A DNA stretch of 8,903 nt from Coriobacteriales bacterium (GTDB lineage Bacteria; Actinomycetota; Coriobacteriia; Coriobacteriales; UBA8131). A program made the position numbers and the translations under genes. This document shows, piece by piece, positions 7,028 through 8,903 of this stretch. The notes under the pieces were generated by a model that did no database searches, was not told the DNA's origin, and saw only the letters and a list, made by a program, of their open reading frames with translations. The stretch lies in NCBI GenBank assembly GCA_031254905.1, contig JAIRTN010000042.1:1-8903 (forward strand). The letters are read 5' to 3'. How positions within the stretch are numbered: position 1 is the first letter of the stretch; each line of letters starts with the position of its first letter.

Positions 7028-7960
7028 ATGAATACGAGTGATAGTATGAACATGAGTGCCGACACGGCCGACACGGCCGACACAGCCCCCACGCCCACCG
7101 CAAGCGACATCGTCCTCGTCGCGGAAACCGGCTCAGACGTCCCCTTTGACCTCGCAAAACGCTACGGGGTCCACCTCGTCCCCATGCATGTCTCCTTCGA
7201 CGGTGCAACCTACGACGATGGCGCCTTCCCCGTCGAGGACGTCTGCGACTACTACCGTCGAAGCGGCCAAATACCCAAGACCAGCGGCTGTTCTCCCGCC
7301 GACTTCACCAAGGTCTTCGACGAGATTCACGAGCGCTTCCCCAACAAACAAATCCTGCATCTGGCCTATTCGGCCGTCACAACCTGCTCCTACGAGAGCG
7401 CCCGGATTGCCGCCGAGGGCCGCGACTACGTAACCAGCGTCGACACAAAGCAGGTAAGCGGAGGCCAAGGCATCATCGTAATGAAGATGGCCGAACTCCT
7501 CAAAACACGCCCAGATATGCTGCTCAGCGAGGCAATAAAGGCGGCAAAAGACTTCACCAACCGTGCGCGAATGGCCTTTCTGCCCGACGACCTTGCCTAC
7601 CTCAGGGCCGGGGGGCGGGTAAGCAACGCGGCATTCCTCGGCAGCCGCCTCCTCCACATCCACCCCTGCATCGAACTGCTCGACGGCCGGCTACTCGCAA
7701 CCAAAAAATACCGGGGCAGCATGCGCAAACTGGTCGCCCGCCTCATCTCCGACTTCGCGCAAACCTACCGCCTCGACCGCGACGTTATATGGCTCATCAG
7801 GGCCTTTGACCTGCCCAAAAGCATCATCGACTCAGCGCAGCACATGGCGCAGGAATGCGGCTTCAAAAACATTCTGTGGGTGCAAGGCGGCTGCGTAATC
7901 ACAACGCACGCAGGCCCGGGCGCCTTCGGAATCGCCTCTTTCGCGGAAACCTCAGCATAA
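7028..7960 (+). CDS. DegV-family (fatty-acid-binding) protein
   Basis: The protein is 310 aa, with the usual DegV core of about 280 residues after a 27-residue low-complexity leader (ADT repeats). DegV/FakB proteins hold a fatty acid in a two-domain pocket; FakB members present it to the kinase FakA. Core motifs are recognisable: DIVLVAETGSDVP (27-39), TSGCSP (85-90, family TSxxS), SAVTTCSYESA (115-125, family SSxLSGTYQSA), YLRAGGRVSNAAFLGSRLL (191-209), then IHPCIELLDG, and HAGPGAFG (294-301, family HTGPGALG). Several lipid-pocket residues differ from consensus: DS becomes E33-T34 in the first motif, and SGTY becomes TCSY (119-122). No fakA-like gene is nearby. It is not obviously part of the upstream operon because of the 242-nt gap, and it ends at a strong terminator. 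Confidence 0.92.
   Translation: MNTSDSMNMSADTADTADTAPTPTASDIVLVAETGSDVPFDLAKRYGVHLVPMHVSFDGATYDDGAFPVEDVCDYYRRSGQIPKTSGCSPADFTKVFDEIHERFPNKQILHLAYSAVTTCSYESARIAAEGRDYVTSVDTKQVSGGQGIIVMKMAELLKTRPDMLLSEAIKAAKDFTNRARMAFLPDDLAYLRAGGRVSNAAFLGSRLLHIHPCIELLDGRLLATKKYRGSMRKLVARLISDFAQTYRLDRDVIWLIRAFDLPKSIIDSAQHMAQECGFKNILWVQGGCVITTHAGPGAFGIASFAETSA
7058..7084 (+). repeat. 9-bp triplicate in the degV N-terminus
   Basis: GCCGACACG occurs at 7058-7066 and 7067-7075, and GCCGACACA at 7076-7084, encoding ADT three times. It lies before the conserved DegV fold and is the kind of array that changes length by slippage without breaking the frame. Confidence 0.9.
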
Positions 7961-7969
7961 AAGTACAAG

Positions 7970-8038
7970 AATAATAGGGATAAGGGGCGGCATTGTACCC
8001 CCTTACGTCTCGCCCTCATCCCCATTATTTGCCCTTTT
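7970..8038. terminator. Bidirectional terminator between convergent degV and mntP
   Basis: The arms 7970-7989 and 8011-8029 form a long imperfect stem (AATAAT...ATTATT at the base, GGGCG/CGCCC at the top). On the plus strand the stem runs into TTTTT at 8034-8038. An alternative perfect inner hairpin, TAAGGGG (7981-7987) with CCCCTTA (7999-8005), shares the left arm. It lies 10 nt after the degV stop and 18 nt beyond the mntP stop on the other strand, so it can serve both genes. Confidence 0.75.
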
Positions 8039-8055
8039 TGGTGCCGAAATCGTCG

Positions 8056-8628
8056 TTAAAACAGGAAGGCTCTGAGGCCGATGAGGACGAGCACCACGCC
8101 ACCCGCGATTTGCGCGCGGTCGCCCAAAAGGACGCCGAAGCGCTTGCCGAGCAGCAGGGCTACGGTGCAGCAGGCGGCTGTTGTGAGCGCGACAATTGGC
8201 GAGGTGAGGGCGATGTTTGCGCCGCCAGCGAGGAAGCCCACTCCCACCACGAAGGCGTCTATCGAGGTTGCGATTGCTTGCGGCAGCAGCATGCGGAGTT
8301 GCAGGCCTTTGGCGTCGTGTGGGGACGGACAACTGGGGGAGGTGTCCGCTTTGAGGGCGATGAGGCCGTCGCGTATCATTTTGCCGCCGATGAAGCCGAG
8401 AATGGCCAGCGAGATGATGCCGGCGTACGCGTCGATGAAGTCTGCGGCGAAACCGCCAGCGAAGTAGCCGAGCAGGGGCATGAGACCCTGAAAGAGCCCG
8501 AACAAAAGCGGCATTGCGAGCAGTTTTTTGGGCGGCGCGTCGGGGAAGCAAAAGACGTTGGAAATCGTAACGGCGAAGGCGTCCATGCTCAAGGCGAGGC
8601 CGATGAGGACTATCTCGAAAATACCCAT
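8056..8628 (-). CDS. mntP: Manganese efflux pump MntP
   Basis: The protein is 190 aa (E. coli MntP is about 188). It is a six-helix inner-membrane Mn2+ exporter built from two inverted DUF204-type halves. The first half carries LALSMDAFAVTISN (11-24) with metal-site D16; the second carries QAIATSIDAFVVGVGF (117-132) with D124. Helices lie at about 4-24, 37-57, 67-90, 115-135, 144-161 and 173-189. The cytoplasmic loop (94-111) is a little Cys/Ser/Pro-rich. Start ATG 8628 is chosen by alignment to the family start (MGIFEIVLIGLALSMDAF) and because longer in-frame starts (to 8742) lie inside the terminator and riboswitch leader. The ribosome binding site is weak (AGAAAGAAGA). The gene is controlled by its own promoter, a manganese riboswitch and a terminator just upstream. 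Confidence 0.96.
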   Translation of the reverse strand: MGIFEIVLIGLALSMDAFAVTISNVFCFPDAPPKKLLAMPLLFGLFQGLMPLLGYFAGGFAADFIDAYAGIISLAILGFIGGKMIRDGLIALKADTSPSCPSPHDAKGLQLRMLLPQAIATSIDAFVVGVGFLAGGANIALTSPIVALTTAACCTVALLLGKRFGVLLGDRAQIAGGVVLVLIGLRAFLF

Positions 8629-8698
8629 GGCGGTCTTCTTTCTCGTGCTTCCCGTTGATGCGGCGCTGCTGGTGCTCGTGGCGCTACTTTCCAGCAAC
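8629..8698 (-). other. mntP leader after the regulated terminator
   Basis: These 70 nt lie between the U-tract of the terminator and the mntP start. They are transcribed only on read-through. They contain the weak purine-rich ribosome binding site (about 8632-8642) and no other clear structure. Confidence 0.6.
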
Positions 8699-8758
8699 AA
8701 AAAAGACGCATCCATAGCAAGACACGCTGCCTGCCAGCGCATCTGCTATGCATACGTC
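8699..8758 (-). terminator. Riboswitch-controlled intrinsic terminator of mntP
   Basis: On the minus strand 8758-8744 pairs with 8719-8705: 14 of 15 positions, one G-U pair and one G-G mismatch. The stem continues through 8743-8735 with 8729-8721 around a 5-nt loop, with one bulged base (8720). It is followed by six T (8704-8699). The 5' arm includes 8754-8747, the same bases as the 3' strand of riboswitch stem P1, so aptamer and terminator cannot both form. Confidence 0.88.
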
Positions 8759-8860
8759 TCGTTCTTTACAGCAAGCCAGGCGTCGCGGCTTTTCAGCCGT
8801 CATGCCAGCATGTTGACTTGCAACGCGTGGGGGTTCGCGCGAACTACTCCCCTATGCATA
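8747..8860 (-). ncRNA. yybP-ykoY manganese riboswitch aptamer
   Basis: Minus-strand landmarks match the class. Stem P1 is TATGCATA (8860-8853) pairing with TATGCATA (8754-8747). The hallmark GGGGAGTAG (8852-8844) follows at once, then a GTTC-gcgc-GAAC hairpin. GCAAG (8821-8817) pairs with CTTGC (8775-8771). Inside it are the conserved TCAACAT (8816-8810), GGC/GCC (8806-8804 with 8781-8779) and a CGGCT-GAAA-AGCCG GNRA hairpin (8799-8786). GAGAC (8760-8756) closes the core next to P1. Members of this class bind Mn2+ and commonly precede mntP. Here it should be an ON switch, because ligand-stabilised P1 removes the 5' arm of the terminator. Confidence 0.92.
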
Positions 8861-8869
8861 CCTGACCCC

Positions 8870-8898
8870 ATTGTAAGCGCTCGCGCTTCCCCTGTCCA
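8870..8898 (-). promoter_or_regulatory. Promoter of the mntP riboswitch transcript
   Basis: Reading the minus strand, TGGACA (8898-8893, 5 of 6 to TTGACA) is 17 nt from TACAAT (8875-8870, 5 of 6 to TATAAT). The predicted transcription start falls near 8864-8862, just before the P1 strand of the aptamer at 8860, which is where a riboswitch transcript should begin. Confidence 0.75.
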
Positions 8899-8903
8899 AT
8901 CAG

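Noticed and set aside
7993..8658. 221-codon plus-strand frame opposite mntP
   Set aside because: Shadow of the mntP membrane-helix codons, Glu/Gly-rich with no domain, and it begins within the terminator.
8629..8742. Longer mntP start at 8742
   Set aside because: The extra 38 residues are Ser/Thr/Ala noise encoded by the terminator and leader; family proteins start at the MGIFEIVLIG segment.
1..8903. CRISPR array, insertion sequence, tRNA or attachment site
   Set aside because: No regularly spaced long repeats, transposase motifs, terminal inverted repeats or cloverleaf pattern were seen on either strand.

Overview
The window is high in GC and reads like a Gram-positive genome, most probably an actinobacterium of the class Coriobacteriia (Eggerthella/Slackia-type). 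That placement is an inference from codon style, the PASTA-domain membrane protein, the DegV protein and the gene mix; no rRNA or other marker gene is present to confirm it.

Layout, left to right. Positions 1-227 hold no gene I recognise, only a leader. Positions 228-6785 hold five same-strand, tightly packed genes: a MacB/FtsX-type ABC permease, its ATPase, a membrane-anchored protein with five PASTA or PASTA-like repeats, an OmpR/PhoB-family response regulator, and an overlapping sensor histidine kinase with a large extracytoplasmic domain. Gaps are 13, 28 and 81 nt, then an 8-nt overlap, so this is probably one operon. A 242-nt gap (6786-7027) carries three TTAACA-like direct repeats spaced like an OmpR/PhoP-family binding site. 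It precedes a DegV-family lipid-binding protein gene (7028-7960). A bidirectional terminator (7970-8038) separates degV from a convergent minus-strand gene for the manganese exporter MntP (8056-8628).

The mntP leader is the best-resolved regulatory element. Reading the minus strand there is a promoter (8898-8870), a yybP-ykoY (manganese) riboswitch aptamer (8860-8747) and an intrinsic terminator (8758-8699). The 5' arm of the terminator uses the same bases as the 3' strand of aptamer stem P1. This predicts a transcriptional ON switch: Mn2+ stabilises P1, blocks the terminator and lets mntP be expressed.

The five-gene cluster looks like a cell-envelope module. The kinase/regulator pair would sense an extracellular cue, and the MacB-like ABC pair plus the PASTA protein would act at the membrane. 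The PASTA protein sits where MacA-type adaptors usually occur in MacB-like operons. Short in-frame tandem duplications (9, 21 and 39 bp) recur in low-complexity parts of most genes and in one intergenic gap.
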